From Rhynchopus sp. YZ270_cl-10 (Eukaryota; Euglenozoa; Diplonemea; Diplonemida; Diplonemidae), in the NCBI GenBank assembly GCA_964035575.1, contig OZ037844.1, forward strand, positions 930,001-994,000: a stretch of DNA of 64,000 nucleotides, given 5' to 3'. This document shows, piece by piece, positions 21,470 through 32,715 of the stretch. A program made the translations under genes and the position numbers. The notes below the pieces were generated by a model that was given only the letters and a program-made list of their open reading frames with translations, was not told where the DNA came from and did not search any database. Position 1 is the first letter of the stretch. Each line of letters begins with the position of its first letter.

Positions 21470-21650
21470 AAACAGGGGGAAAAGGAGTAGTTGAAGTGTG
21501 CAGAAACGCATCTCAGTCGAGCTCATGCATAGAGGTCAGTCAAGATGAGTGGTCCGTACCGTAAGAGAAAGCAGGCGGTTCACAACCGCTCGGCGAATCA
21601 CGCGACCTCTTTATACCCCAGACTTTTGAAAAGCAACAAATTGTTTCATA
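21470..21650. repeat. dispersed repeat J, copy 1
   Basis: Shared with 43213-43385: AACGCATCTCAGTC, GAGTGGTCCGTACCGTA, GGTTCACAACCGCT, GGCGAATCACGCGACCTCT. The GGCGG/CCGCT stem around a TTCACAA loop resembles a tRNA T-arm and GAGTGGTCC resembles a D-arm, but no acceptor stem closes it, so a tRNA-derived repeat is only a possibility. Confidence 0.5.
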
Positions 21651-21955
21651 TACTAACTATTCTACTGAATAGATGGTATAATAGGGTGCACTAAATGTAC
21701 CCAAACTTTTTTTTTTTTACTTTATGTGGATTGTTTGTTTCTGATAGTGACGTGACTCGTTTTTTTATGTTTTTTTTTTGGAAAAGAAAGTTTCATGTAC
21801 CCATTAATAAAAGTCCGTGAGGTTACAGCCAGTAAAATTTACCTCTTAAAAATAGCATTATCCTCGTTGGTACGGATTATATGGGCTGACAATAAAAAGG
21901 AGATGGATACAGCCAGTACATTTTACCTCTCCATTAAATGTAGCATTATCCATAT
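21651..21955. other. intergenic with a short tandem duplication
   Basis: ACAGCCAGTA, TTTACCTCT and TAGCATTATCC occur twice (about 21826-21862 and 21909-21953), directly before the foldback element. No gene seen. Confidence 0.4.
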
Positions 21956-23003
21956 GGCAGCGTCCGCGAAAGACCCCCCCCTAAAGCTAACATCCATGCT
22001 TATTGGTATTTCACTAATTAAAATTTTGGTATTTTATAAGATTTTTTTTTAAAATGAACTCAGAGTTAAGTTTCTGAGTTCATTAAAAAAAAAATCGGTG
22101 AAAAATTCCGAGTAGGTATTAATTTAGATAGGAAAAGCTATGTCAACAGCTATGTGTCCCCTTATTTTACCTGTAAATACTAAGGATATACAAGGAAATC
22201 CTCACAAACACCCATATAACCACCCATAGAACAACACAACAGGGGGAAATGTAATCAGCAGCCAAAGCATTCGCTCAGGAGCTGAAAACCCGGCCTTTCC
22301 GAGGCCTAAAAAACTTCGCCGAGCTGCAGGTGTATGCAGGGGTTCACTGGCAGGGGGGCAAAGGGTGGGGCGCGAGGAGCTGGATGCGCGAGGTGTGTAG
22401 CTCGAAGCATATGTCCCTCCATATGCAGAAGACAACCACCAGGAGAAAAGGGGCGTCCGCCGTTTACTACTCCTGTAGTTGCATCAGCGACACCCTCAGG
22501 AGGACAGTGACAGCGAGACGGAGGAGGAAGAGGAGGAACAGGCGGACAATTGTCTGTAACTCTTGGAGAGACTCATCACGGAGGTCAATAGGGTCACTCA
22601 AAAAAGGGGGTTTTCTGCGAGAAAGTCGACGTCGCCGCAGACGACCCGGAGCGTGAAGCTCTTTCGCGCTCTATTTAGAGTGTTCGGAGGGGACGACAAG
22701 CCTCCACCCCCCTTTCCTACCCCCTTTTTGATAATGGGTTTAGAGACAGATATTAGTGAATTCCTTCCTATATCCTTAGTATTTACAGGTAAAATAAGGG
22801 GACACATAGCTGTTGACATAGCTTTTCCTATCTAAATTAATACCTACTCGGAATTTTTCACCGATTTTTTTTTTAATGAACTCAGAAACTTAACTCTGAG
22901 TTCATTTTAAAAAAAAATCTTATAAAATACCAAAATTTTAATTAGTGAAATACCAATAAGCATGGATGTTAGCTTTAGGGGGGGGTCTTTCGCGGACGCT
23001 CCC
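21956..23003. mobile_element. 1,048-bp foldback element with about 235-bp TIRs
   Basis: The arms 21956-22190 and 22769-23003 are near-perfect inverted repeats beginning GG(C/G)AGCGTCCGCGAAAG, flanked by ATAT on both sides as a possible target duplication. Each arm holds a smaller palindrome (GAACTCAGAGTTAAGTTTCT). The 580-bp centre is richer in G+C and purines and has no convincing gene. It is a non-autonomous DNA transposon or foldback element; the superfamily is undetermined. Confidence 0.85.
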
Positions 23004-23469
23004 ATATAAATACAGATTCTGGGCTGACACTCGTTTTAGTGGTTTCGAGCTGCCTGCTCCTAGACCACCTCGACAAAAACCCTGCGGCAGCAAACTCATC
23101 AGTAGGAGCAAGGGTTTAAAATATTGAGAGAAACACAAACACGGGTTGGGAGGGATGGGAGGGATGGGGGTGAGGCGGGATGTTTGGACTATAGTTTTAT
23201 CAAATTGACTTCTTCTTTGTTTTTCCAGGTTTTTTTTGGGGAAAAAGCAATGTTCTCTTTTTTTTTGTTTATTGATATTGTCCACAATATAACCAGTAAT
23301 TCTCGAGACAATATCCTGTTTTTTTTGTTTTGTTTTGAAAAGCAAATAAAATCTTTTATTTTTTTTTATTTTTTTTTGAACGCTCTAAAATAAAAGTAAA
23401 AAGCTGTGAGATATTTCCCTGGGCTTCGTAGCTCGCCGCCCTAGCTGTAGTCTAACATATAGTTAGCTA
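23004..23469. other. intergenic, no gene seen
   Basis: T-rich, with spurious short frames only; it is the 3' side of the reverse transcriptase. Confidence 0.4.
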
Positions 23470-24627
23470 CTATTTAATAGCGTCGAACACATGGATACCA
23501 TGTGCCGAAAGCATGTGTCGTCCAATATTTTTTTTTGTAATTTTTCTTCCGTCCCCTAGTTTAGTTTTGTTACATACCGGGCATTTTCCTTCAATGAGGT
23601 CTTCTTTTTTATACGTTTTTATTGTTGTTTGATTCTCTGTGTATTGAACGGGAAATGTTGGAAAGGTATTTTTTTGTTCTTGTAAAACAAGTGCTCTTAG
23701 TTCTTTGTCTGTTTTTTGTTTCTTCAGGTATCGTAGTGCAATGTTAGTAAAAACTTTTTTTTTTCTTTGTAAAAGGTCATCTTGTTGTTGGTCATAATGG
23801 TGTATGCTTTTTTTTGTAAAGTTGTATAGTTTATACCCTACATCACTAAAGTGACGATAGGTTGTAGTAAAAAATTTACTAGCTGCTTGTATAAGGTATT
23901 TTCTTTGATGACCTCGTAATAGCATGTACTTCATGATGTTGGCGATATCAAATTTTAGGTCCTCGATGTTGTTATTTATTCTTGTACTTCTCGTTAATTG
24001 TCCAATTACAATGCCTTTGGTGATGTGTAGTGGTTGTGCAGAGTTTGCAGCAGAGTATTTAATAGGTTTAAAAGAACCAAGTTGTTTCTCTTGTGTACCT
24101 ATTCTTAGTATTTTCACTTCATCATCTTCGTCATTGTATGTTTCTATACTTATAAGAATACCGAGATACACGGTAGGTTCATCTACACATGTTTGACAGT
24201 ACTCCATTTCGTATAGGCTTTGTGGTGGTGGTTCACCGGAAAAGGTTAGAAAATCATCAATATAGCGCGTAAGGTGGCGATATTTTTGTGCTTCTTCTAT
24301 CTTTTTTTGTGCAATTAAATCTAAAATAAAAGTCTTTTCAATTTGGAGGCAAAACGCGTTGGCAATATCAGGGGCAGCAGTACAGCCCATAGGAATTCCT
24401 TTGGTCTGTCTATACCACTCCTGTTTTTGCACATACGCAAAGTCTAAAACAAAGTGAATCATGTCTACAAGTTGTTCTTTTGTAAAAAATTGTTCTCCAT
24501 CTTTGATATTCTTTTTTTCTTCAAAGAAAAAAGGTCTTTTTCTATCTCCTTTCCCAGACCTTACAAGAAAAGCAACAAAAAAAAAAAAACACTGACATAA
24601 TTTTGCACGTGTTACCGTGCGAGCATA
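23470..24627 (-). CDS. Penelope-like reverse transcriptase, 5'-truncated
   Basis: The open frame runs from about 24627 to TAA at 23470; the first ATG is at 24462. RT motifs read YRQTKGIPMGCTAAP with IANAF (template grip region) and RYIDDFLTF (catalytic aspartates), preceded by FFTKEQLVDMIHFVLDF. This arrangement is closest to Penelope-like elements. No GIY-YIG nuclease follows; instead the C-terminus ends in a C-x2-C-x18-H-x4-H finger (CPVC to RHMLSAH). The fingers and N-terminal part are lost upstream of about 24627, where A-runs begin. Base composition is much more A+T-rich than the cyclases, typical of a foreign or mobile gene. Family placement is by motif only. Confidence 0.65.
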   Translation of the reverse strand, partial: YARTVTRAKLCQCFFFFVAFLVRSGKGDRKRPFFFEEKKNIKDGEQFFTKEQLVDMIHFVLDFAYVQKQEWYRQTKGIPMGCTAAPDIANAFCLQIEKTFILDLIAQKKIEEAQKYRHLTRYIDDFLTFSGEPPPQSLYEMEYCQTCVDEPTVYLGILISIETYNDEDDEVKILRIGTQEKQLGSFKPIKYSAANSAQPLHITKGIVIGQLTRSTRINNNIEDLKFDIANIMKYMLLRGHQRKYLIQAASKFFTTTYRHFSDVGYKLYNFTKKSIHHYDQQQDDLLQRKKKVFTNIALRYLKKQKTDKELRALVLQEQKNTFPTFPVQYTENQTTIKTYKKEDLIEGKCPVCNKTKLGDGRKITKKNIGRHMLSAHGIHVFDAIK

Positions 24628-24874
24628 GCGGGGACCCTCTGCCTAGGGCAATCATGGCTCAGTTCGTAAACACGCAGGTGCCATCCATACGACTCCTTCC
24701 GTATCAAAAAACTATCCATCCGTGGCTCACCCATACATAATAAGAAAATAACTTTGGAGTGTAGAGACTTAGAGTGAAAGAAGAACACAGAAACCATGAT
24801 TGTTTGCTGCTGTTGATGTGAAGAGACTTATTTTTTTATTTGTGTTTTCGAATACCCAAATATAGAAAACTATC

Positions 24875-25516
24875 GGGGAAATAGCTTGGGTACTTTTGCT
24901 GGTTTCAAAACCAGAACGAGCTGGTTTACTGGTTTGGGGAAAAATAAAAAAAAAAAGTGGGATTCGGGATTCAGTTTTTCGCCTCCCCCCTGCACCACTT
25001 TCTTCACAGAAGAAAGCCTCACACGTAAGCGAACCCCTAAAAAGGGTGCATTGAGTGACTCTGTGGTGTAAAAAGCTACATTTTTTGCACCATACCCTAA
25101 TTTTTTTTCGCCTGCGGCGCCACTTGATATTATTTTTTTTGCTCCGCAAAAAAATAGAGTTTACAATGGCTAAAGGGATTCCCTTGCATTTTGCAGCCAA
25201 ACAAAATGCAACTTGGCCAAAGCTGCAAAAAGTTGACCGTTTTTTCAAAATGACCCACCGTTGCAACAGCCCCTGCTTCTGGAAGACGTATTGATTTATA
25301 CGGTTAGTGGAACGTAAGGTGCAAGACCAAGCTCCGTTAACAAAGGATTATATCCCGTTTTCTTTGTCTCGCAAACCTTACCCTGTACCTCTCCACTCTG
25401 GCTGTCAGGGAGGCGCGCGCGAAGCGCGCGACGACCGCTTTCAACTGGGGAAATTTTTTTTTCTAAACCAGCAAACCAGCAACATTTGAAAAGTGCACCT
25501 TTCAAGCTACTGGAGG
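24875..25516 (-). repeat. dispersed repeat B, inverted copy
   Basis: Reverse complement of 16126-16775 over nearly its full length, with the CGCCTGCGGCGCCA and TTTGCTCCGCAAAAAA hallmarks at 25110-25155. Confidence 0.75.
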
Positions 25517-25599
25517 TACCCTAAAATAGTGATTTTAAATAAAAACGCTAAAAAAGCTAGGAATTTGGGGGGCTTTTTTCGGGGGAAAAAAGGGTGAGG

Positions 25600-26740
25600 G
25601 GAGTTGGGTCCAGTCATAGGGGGTATAGCATATTTTTTGGAAAATTCTTCAAAAAATCAAGGATTTTTGCTGGGCACAATGAAAATTTTCAGAAAAATCC
25701 CAATTTTCGGCCAAATTTGGAGCAAATTATGGCCCACCCACCCCGATTTTGGGTCAAAAACCGACTTCATTTTTGCACAGGAGTGCCTACGATTTCGTAA
25801 ACCAGAGGTCCTCTGGATGCATGCATTGATAAACACAACACTGGAAATTGCAAGGAACGGGTCTGCATGTGCGTGTTCTCTAGCCACCACAGTCACAGGG
25901 TATGCACAAAATGACCGAAGTGCAATGGCGATAATGGAAAGATAGATGCCGGCATTGGTGAATTGCTGGAGTTCTGCACAGGAAGCTAGCATGACGTAGA
26001 ATTACTGTGTGAACAAAATGACCGTATTTTGGTTGAAAATTTGACTTGAAAATTTTTTTCATAATTTGCCCAATCGAAGGTTTTCCTTGGATTTTTTGGG
26101 CCATTTTATGACGTACCACGCCCGATTTTGGGCGAAAAAAAAATTTTTTTTTTGGTCAAAAATCGCCTTGTATTACCACTGTATTGGTGTAGGCTTGTAC
26201 ACAGAAGTGTGTTTTGTGTGACCACAGATGGTCAAAACACCCGATTTTTGCATTTTTTTGCATTTTTTGGTGCCCAAAGACCCACCTCAGTGGTCGAAAT
26301 TTTCCCGAAAAAAAATTTTTTTTTTTGAGATTTTTCGATTTTTTGACAAGGCGCTGGCCCATACAAAGTGCACTGGTGGTGGTGCAGAAAATGGCTGGGG
26401 AATAAACTCTAGATGCTCAGAACAGCCCAATTCTTGCTTTTTTTGCTTTTTTGGTCCCAGAAGGGTACCCAGGTGTAGTGAGCAGGCCTCAAAAGCACTT
26501 GTGAAAAAAAAAAAAAAATTTTTTTTTTGAGATTTTTCGATTTTTCGCTAAGGCGCTGGCCCATACAAAATGGCTGGGGTGGTACAAAAAATGGCTGGGG
26601 AATTGACTCTAGATGCTCAAAACAGCCCAATTCTTGCTTTTTTGGACTTTTTGGTCCCAGAAGGGTACCCAGGTGTAGTGAGCAGGCCTCAAAAACACTT
26701 GTGAAAAAAAAAAAAAAAATTTTTTTTTTTTGAGATTTTT
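25600..26740. repeat. repeat D region with two tandem units of about 195 bp
   Basis: 26340-26530 and 26535-26735 are tandem copies (GGCGCTGGCCCATACAAA, then CTCTAGATGCTCA and CAGAAGGGTACCCAGGTGTA), each ending in an A-run followed by a T-run. A diverged unit precedes them (26128-26339). Related sequence occurs at 37880-38040, 49860-50160, 56540-56650 and 58490-58570. Confidence 0.7.
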
Positions 26741-26804
26741 GAAAAATCGGCAGATTTTGTGACCAATTTTGGCTGGGGAATTTCGACGACCAAAGGGTCC
26801 CCCC

Positions 26805-26945
26805 TGTGGAAAAAAACGCTAATTGGCGCGAATTTCATACCCTAATCGTGTCGCGCCAATTCGCGCCAATTAGCGTTTTTTTTCGCGAAAAAACGGCTAA
26901 GTACAAAACGCGAATTGGCGCGAATTGGGGCAACCAGGGGCGAAT
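26805..26945. repeat. palindromic GCGCGAATTGG cluster
   Basis: GCTAATTGGCGCGAATT and its reverse complement face each other across about 30 bases, then GCGAATTGGCGCGAATTGG repeats. Able to form a long hairpin. Confidence 0.6.
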
Positions 26946-27059
26946 ATTAGGGTACCTCCACTACCCTGGAAAACTATCCTAGAATAAACTAAAAAAGGGA
27001 AATGCGAAGAAAAAAAAGAGCAAGGCTCTCGGGGGGGGGGGTGATTTTGCCCAAAAATC

Positions 27060-27370
27060 AGGGGCTCCGCTACCGTATAAAGTTCTGTTGCGGCGCAACA
27101 GAAGTCTGGAAAAAAGAAAAAAAAAAAAAAAAAAAATCCCATGGTTGAACCACGGGAGTACCATGGGGAACTGGGTTGCTGACCGCACCATCCAGGCTGT
27201 ACCTCAATTTTTTTTTTGCCTGCGGCGCCATTTTCCCTTTTTTGCTCCGCAAAAAAGGATTCGATGTGTGACTCTGTACTGCAAAAAGCTAGATTTTTAC
27301 ACCGTACCCTAAATTTTTTTTCGCCTGCGGCGCCATTTGATTTTTTTTGCTCCGCAAAAAAAATACAGTT
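27060..27370. repeat. hairpin repeat fragments of families B and K
   Basis: TTCTGTTGCGGCGCAACAGAA (27081-27101) is a perfect hairpin. Two copies of GCCTGCGGCGCCATTTT followed by TTTTGCTCCGCAAAAAA follow (about 27219-27258 and 27321-27361). Confidence 0.55.
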
Positions 27371-27616
27371 CCCTATGTTCCTAATGTCCCTGGTCAGCAG
27401 TGCTGAAAAATTTTTGGGCACAAAAACAGCTGACCCCAATCTTGAAATCTGAATTCCTGGATAAGACACTGGCGCAGGGTGAAAAAAAAAACCCCCCGCA
27501 ACAGAACTCAAAAAAAATCTGAAAACGTAGCGGAGGGGCTGCCAAAAATCCCCCAAAAAAAAAAAAAAACGGATTTTGGGGGGGGGTGATTTTTTAGGAA
27601 AATCACCCCCCCAAAA

Positions 27617-28905
27617 ATAACTATTTATTCACCTCCTTTTAGCGGGGTTTTATTTTGCGATAACTTCACGCATTTTTTTCCCAGGCGAGGGCTACTTAAT
27701 TTGCCGAGCGAAGCGAGGCAAATTGAGTGCACGAGCCTGGGAAAAAAATAAGTGAAGTATCGCAAAATAATCCGCTAAAAGGAGGTGAATACGTAATTTT
27801 ATATCACGGGAAATAAAGTATACGAAAGGATTTGGCACTTTTAGCGGGACTCATTTATTGTGCAATAACTAACGAGAATGTGTCCCTCCAGGTAGCTCTC
27901 ATTACCCCCCCCGCTAGCTTTTGCTCGCTGGGAACCTGCAAAAAACTGGTGAATTGGGCCCATACCCTGGTATGTGGGGTGGGATACGCATTTTTGGGGT
28001 GGCAGAACCATGTGTGAGCCACAGGGTGGTGCACGTGTGACCCCATGCAGTACCACGCAACCCACGTTTTTACACACACAACAACGGCATTTTGCGTGTA
28101 GCGCGTACAGTATGTAGCCTAAAAAGCCCACACCACGTGTACGCATAGCGCGTAGCGCAGCGTGTGGTCGGGTTTGGAAAGCTGCCTCAACGGTACACAA
28201 AGCTACATCCCGACCTCTCGCCACCTCAGTGTCCCCTCGGGTGCTAGCGGGAGGTCGGGAAATGGCTGTCGTGCAAGAGCGAGACACATTCAGAAGATCC
28301 CCGCCCATCACAGAATATCATGCCAGCCACCACCTTCCTCACAATGAAGTAAAGGGGGTGGTGTGTCCTTCGTCTTGATAGTGAGATCGTCACGGAGATA
28401 CACTATGTACGAAACGAAGTCGGCTTCCGTGGGCTTACCGTCAGGCTTGCCAATGAATTCCTTAAAAAGCGGTCCCATTCACGGACGTACGGTGTCGACA
28501 ATGCTAGTCCTTCAGCAAAACCACTGTAGTGCTTGTCCATCTCCTGTCGGAGGACCGTTTGCGTCTTACATCCTTCGGCATGTTGCATGTGTCAGAAAAA
28601 AAATGGGAAAAGGGCAAAAAAAATTCGAAATTTTCAATTTTTAGGTGGGTGGTGGTGCAGGATGTACCAAAATTTAGCGTGAAGTTATCGCCAAATAAAA
28701 CCCCTGTTTTAGCGTGAAAAAAATAAAAATAAAATCCCGCTCTGAAGGAATTGCAGTGAAAAAAAGTGAAAAACGCGTGAAATAAAGTTCAATGAGCGGG
28801 TTTTAAATTTGCGATAAAAAAACTGCGTGAAATTATCATTAAAAAGAATCCCGCTAAAAGTGCCAAATCCTTCGTATACTTTATTTCCCAGGGGAATAAA
28901 AAAAA
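27617..28905. mobile_element. palindromic element C, long copy with captured coding-like sequence
   Basis: Starts AACTATTTATTCACC and contains a long palindrome (27629-27796) centred on GCCGAGCGAAGCGAGGC. An inverted pair then encloses about 1 kb: AAGTATACGAAAGGATTTGG (27816-27835), and its complement at 28867-28886. The short copy at 54751-55305 has both ends and the palindrome but only about 230 bases inside, so one is an internally deleted relative of the other. Confidence 0.7.
28325..28590 (-). pseudogene. broken coding-like fragment inside element C
   Basis: Richer in G+C than its surroundings and protein-like on the minus strand, but not open throughout; at least one break. The pattern (S-x2-Y-x3-W-x2-F, then PTEADFVSYI) weakly recalls the N-terminal core-binding domain of tyrosine recombinases. 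It may be a remnant of the element's own enzyme. Confidence 0.35.
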
Positions 28906-29004
28906 AAAAAAGTTGGGAAATCCGGATTTTTTTTTGGGGGGGTCTTCTACTAGAGCTCCGTTGTTCACACAGCAGTGAACAAAGTGACCCGTCACAGCCA
29001 GAAC

Positions 29005-29340
29005 GCGACTCAATTGGTCAAACGCCGAAGGAAAAGGAAGCATGCAGCATGGCGAAAGAAAAAAGTAGCGTACCGTGCGCCTGCGGCGCAAGCTTACAAC
29101 CCACCCTTCCCTTTGACATAGTATTGCTGTAATAATGTGCTATTTTAAGCGCATTTTTTTGAAATATTGCGTACCGTGGCTTCGCCAGAAATTTTGGTTT
29201 AGCAAAATATGGAAGTAAAATTCATGCAAACTGACGATAATTACCAACGACGGTGCCATTTTATGTCAACATTTTTTAGAAATGTTGCGTACCGTGGCTT
29301 CGCCCGGAACCTTTCGGGTACCATGACCGCTGTTTCTTTC
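29005..29340. repeat. dispersed repeat E, inverted copy
   Basis: Reverse complement of 7930-8310 with GCGTACCGTGGCTTCGCC twice and GCGTACCGTGCGCCTGCGGC once. Confidence 0.7.
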
Positions 29341-29654
29341 CCACGTCCCTCCCTTTGCACATAGTGTGTGGAAATTTTTTTGACCCCAAATCACCCCCTT
29401 TTTGGGTTTTGGGGGTGATCTCCGAGAGCCCTGAACAGGCCTAATGCTATCCGCTGGTTCGCTGGTTCACTTTTATTTATTATTTTTTTTTTTTTATCCG
29501 CTGGTTCGCTGGTTCACCCTTAAAATAGGACGGGGGGTTCTCTGCCTGTGGTATGCCGTGGGTACCTTGGTCCTGGAGATGTGAGCGCCTGCGCCCGCAT
29601 CTTCAGGAGGTGACGATGGAGACTTGTTTCAGGGACTCAATGATGCGGCCTCCT

Positions 29655-29850
29655 TGCCGGCGAAAATAAAAAAAGTAGCGTACCGTGCGCCTGCGGCGCA
29701 GCTCAAAAACTGGCAGCCCACAGCCCTCCACCATAGTTTGGCTGTAAAAATGTTCGGTTCTAGGTCACAATTTTTGAAATGTTGCGTACCGTGGCTTCGC
29801 CAGAAAGTTTTGATGTCAACCGCCGTTTCTTGTTGTACTGAGGGAAGGTT
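29655..29850. repeat. dispersed repeat E, internally deleted copy
   Basis: Keeps GCGTACCGTGCGCCTGCGGC and one GCGTACCGTGGCTTCGCC, and lacks the middle. Confidence 0.65.
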
Positions 29851-30501
29851 GCGTTCATAAGAAAGAACCTAGTGCGACGGCTTGACGTGGAAAAGCGGGA
29901 GAAAAGTGCTTTGGTTTGGTTCTTGATGCACGTTACCATCCCACGTCATCACGTATTTACGCGAAATGAACGGACCTTTTCGCGCGGAGCTCAAAAAAAA
30001 AAATTTGGCCCTTTTTGGACATATCTTCACGGTTTTGGGGGGAAAAAATTTTCATGAAAATAAGCGAAAACCCTGGACCCCTTCCCGGAGGGAAAATTTT
30101 TTTTCGTTTTTTTTTTTTTTTTTTTTCGCTGGTTCACTTTTTTCCCCCCTCCCCCAAAGTTAGCATTAGGCCTGGGCCCTGAAAAAGAGGCGAAAAAAAA
30201 AAAAAAAACTAAACATAACATTTTATATTACTCTGATAAAGTATACGTGGAAAATTTGGTAGTACACGAAAAATAAGGAAACACTTTATTTTACGCCCAG
30301 GCCAGCCGTAAAATAATGTAATACCCGTAAAACCTGTACAAAAATTCTGAGCGTAAAATAATATTACTTTATTTTACGCCCACGACCATTTTGGCTTTTT
30401 CGCCTGTAAAAAAATTTTTTTTCTCGCAAAGACATTTTTCAGCCCCAAAAAAAAATTTTTTTTTTGGGCTCAGATGGGTCCAAAAAAGCAAAAAAAGCAA
30501 G
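29851..30501. other. intergenic, no gene seen
   Basis: A- and T-runs and AnTn palindromes; TTTTACGCC and its complement repeat around 30275-30395. Confidence 0.35.
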
Positions 30502-30509
30502 AATTCGTC

Positions 30510-32333
30510 GTTTTTTTTATATATTCACGTATGGCAAATGATAATTTATTATGAGATCTCATAATAAATTATGAGATCATTATGCGCTATTATGCGCGCT
30601 CATAATAATCGCATAATGCATAATAGCGCATAATAGCGCATAATAGCACATAATAGCGCATAATTCTAGAAAACACTTGTGTTTTTAGTCTTTTAACTTG
30701 AGATGTCGCCACCCCCTGTGGCACCATCAGTCCCCTATGTACCCCCTTTGTACCCCCTATATCCCCCCTATATCCCCCCCCGGGGGGTTTTTTGGATTCC
30801 CCCCCCCCCGGGGGGTTTTTGACCAAAAACCGGTTTTTTTTTCAGGGTGTAGAAGCTTCGCGCAGCTGAAAAAACGTTTTCTTTGGAAAGATCGGACACT
30901 TTTTGGGGGGTTTACGGCTTCAACGAAGCTGGGACCCCTGGCAGACCCTGATTCCAGGGTGTCGCGAGTACCCCTTTTTGCCTTAGCAAAACACGTGTAT
31001 CTTAAGGCTTCTACAGGGTTCTACAGGCAAAACAGGCGTTTTGGCCAAAAACCCGGTTTTTCAGGCAGGTAACCGGGTTTGCGGCTTGGGAAACGTGCCA
31101 GCGAGCTGTGAGAACCATGCATGGGCCACACACGGCACGAGTTGCAGCAGCCCACCGTAGGTGGGCTGCGTTTGGTAACCACTCTATACGGTTAACGCGT
31201 GTATCGCATATACATAGCGTTGTGTGTGTCGTATACGAAGACCGTTGTGTGCAACGCATGTGCAGACCGTTCCGTTATCAACCACACGAGCCTGCAAGAG
31301 TGTTTCCGCGGCGCTAGGACGCCGTTGTCGTTGCAGCAGCCCACCGCAGGTGGGCAGCGCTTGGTAACCACTCGTTGCGGTTAACGCGTGCATCGCTTAT
31401 ACAGAGCGTTGTGTGTATCGTATACGAAGACCGTTGTGTGTAACGCATGTAGAGTAACACACGCGTAAACCGTTCCGTTATCATAACCACACGAACCAGC
31501 GAAGTGTCACAGCGGCGCAGGTGTTGCGTACATGCGATGTCGTTAAACCCGTAGCATGCTTTATGTGCACACGAACCGGCGAAGTGTTTTCGAGACCGTC
31601 ACCTAATGATTATGCGCTATTATGTGCTCATTATGTGCTCATTATGTGCCCTACCCCAATGCCCCAAACCAGAAAATACCACCCTCAGATGTCCAAAAAT
31701 CCATCTGCGCCCGGTTTTGAGCAGTTTTGAGCCTCAAGAAGCCCCGTATCTGCTTTTTTCAAAAATGTACATACAACTTGTACCTGCCCACCCCTCGTAG
31801 ATAGAGCAACTCACACATTCATCACGCCTCAGTGTGAGCCAGGGGCCAGAAAAGCCCCCAAAGCCACATATTTTCACCCCAGAACCTATCCCGAGGGGTA
31901 CCCAGGCGGTTTCGGGGTGTTTAGAGGGACTTGGTGGAACTTAGAACCATGTTTCAAAAAGTGTCAAGCACCTGGTACCAAAGGTTTTCCCACCCAAGGT
32001 ATCTTAAGCCGTCAAAAAACGTGAAGTAGGTAATAAATCAAAGAAACCCCCCTGAAGTCAATAAAAACCACACCATAGGCCCATTTGTACCCCAAAATCG
32101 AATTCCGCCCGGTTTTGGGCACTTTTGACCACTTCTGAGCGACTTTTTTTGGGTGGGGGGGTGGGGGGTACGGCACATAATGAGCGCATAACGCCGCATA
32201 ATTGGCGCATAATAGCGCATAATAGCACATAATAGCGCATAATAGCACATAATAGCGCATAATATCACATGTATTATGAGATCTCATAATAGCGCATAAT
32301 ATATTATCATTTGCCATACGTGATATATATATA
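30510..32333. mobile_element. 1.8-kb TIR element with 8-bp target duplication
   Basis: The inner TIR CACGTATGGCAAATGATAAT (30533-30552) recurs inverted near 32301-32322, followed on both sides by many (TTATGCGCTA)-type words. AATTCGTC flanks both edges (30502-30509 and 32334-32341) as an 8-bp target duplication. The element holds a GC-rich tandem repeat and no convincing gene. It is inserted next to, and probably in, a recombinase-derived repeat. Eight-bp duplications fit hAT-like transposases, but the ends do not resemble hAT termini. Confidence 0.7.
31141..31535. repeat. two 189-bp GC-rich tandem units inside the TIR element
   Basis: Units start at 31141 and 31330 with GTTGCAGCAGCCCACCG, an imperfect hairpin with GGTGGGCTGC. 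Each contains GGTTAACGCGTG and CGTATACGAAGACCGTTGTG. A partial third unit follows to about 31600. Confidence 0.75.
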
Positions 32334-32339
32334 AATTCG

Positions 32340-32495
32340 TCTTGTATCAACACTTCGCCTCCCTGAAGGAGGCTGGAATGGCACCGGCCAGCATGTGGAC
32401 ATCCTATTCAAAATTGACGCAGCCGTTCCGCACTACGAAGACATCTATCTTCATTTCAGGTGAAATGAACAGGTTCGTCTCTGAGCCTCTTTGGT
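32340..32495 (+). pseudogene. broken fragment of the tyrosine recombinase family
   Basis: Matches the N-terminal coding part of the recombinase gene just downstream (CTTCGCCTCCCTGAAGGAGG, then TTTCAGGTGAAATGAACAGG) but is incomplete. An old relic of the same DIRS-like family, with the 1.8-kb TIR element inserted at its left edge. Confidence 0.7.
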
Positions 32496-32715
32496 TATTT
32501 CTTCCAGAAATAATTCTTCTTCTCGGTGTTCATGCAGTGTTTCCTCACATCTTCATCTTCGTTGCACACAAGCTCCCCACGCAATCTTGTACCCTACCCC
32601 CTAACACCCCCTAACCCCCTAATTCACATATACCTCCAAAAATGCAAATAAAGCAAGAATTCCACTCAAACAGGCATTGTCTTTAACGGGGGGAAGTAAA
32701 AAAAAAAACAAAAAA

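Noticed and set aside
21480-21620. A tRNA gene
   Set aside because: T-arm-like and D-arm-like words are present, but no acceptor stem or anticodon arm can be drawn on either strand.
22330-22656. A basic protein inside the foldback element
   Set aside because: Arg-rich low complexity from purine-rich DNA, no domain, overlapping frames equally open.
30575-30670. CRISPR-like or telomere-like array of TTATGCGC words
   Set aside because: Irregular spacing and inverted presence at both ends of one transposon; they are sub-terminal repeats.
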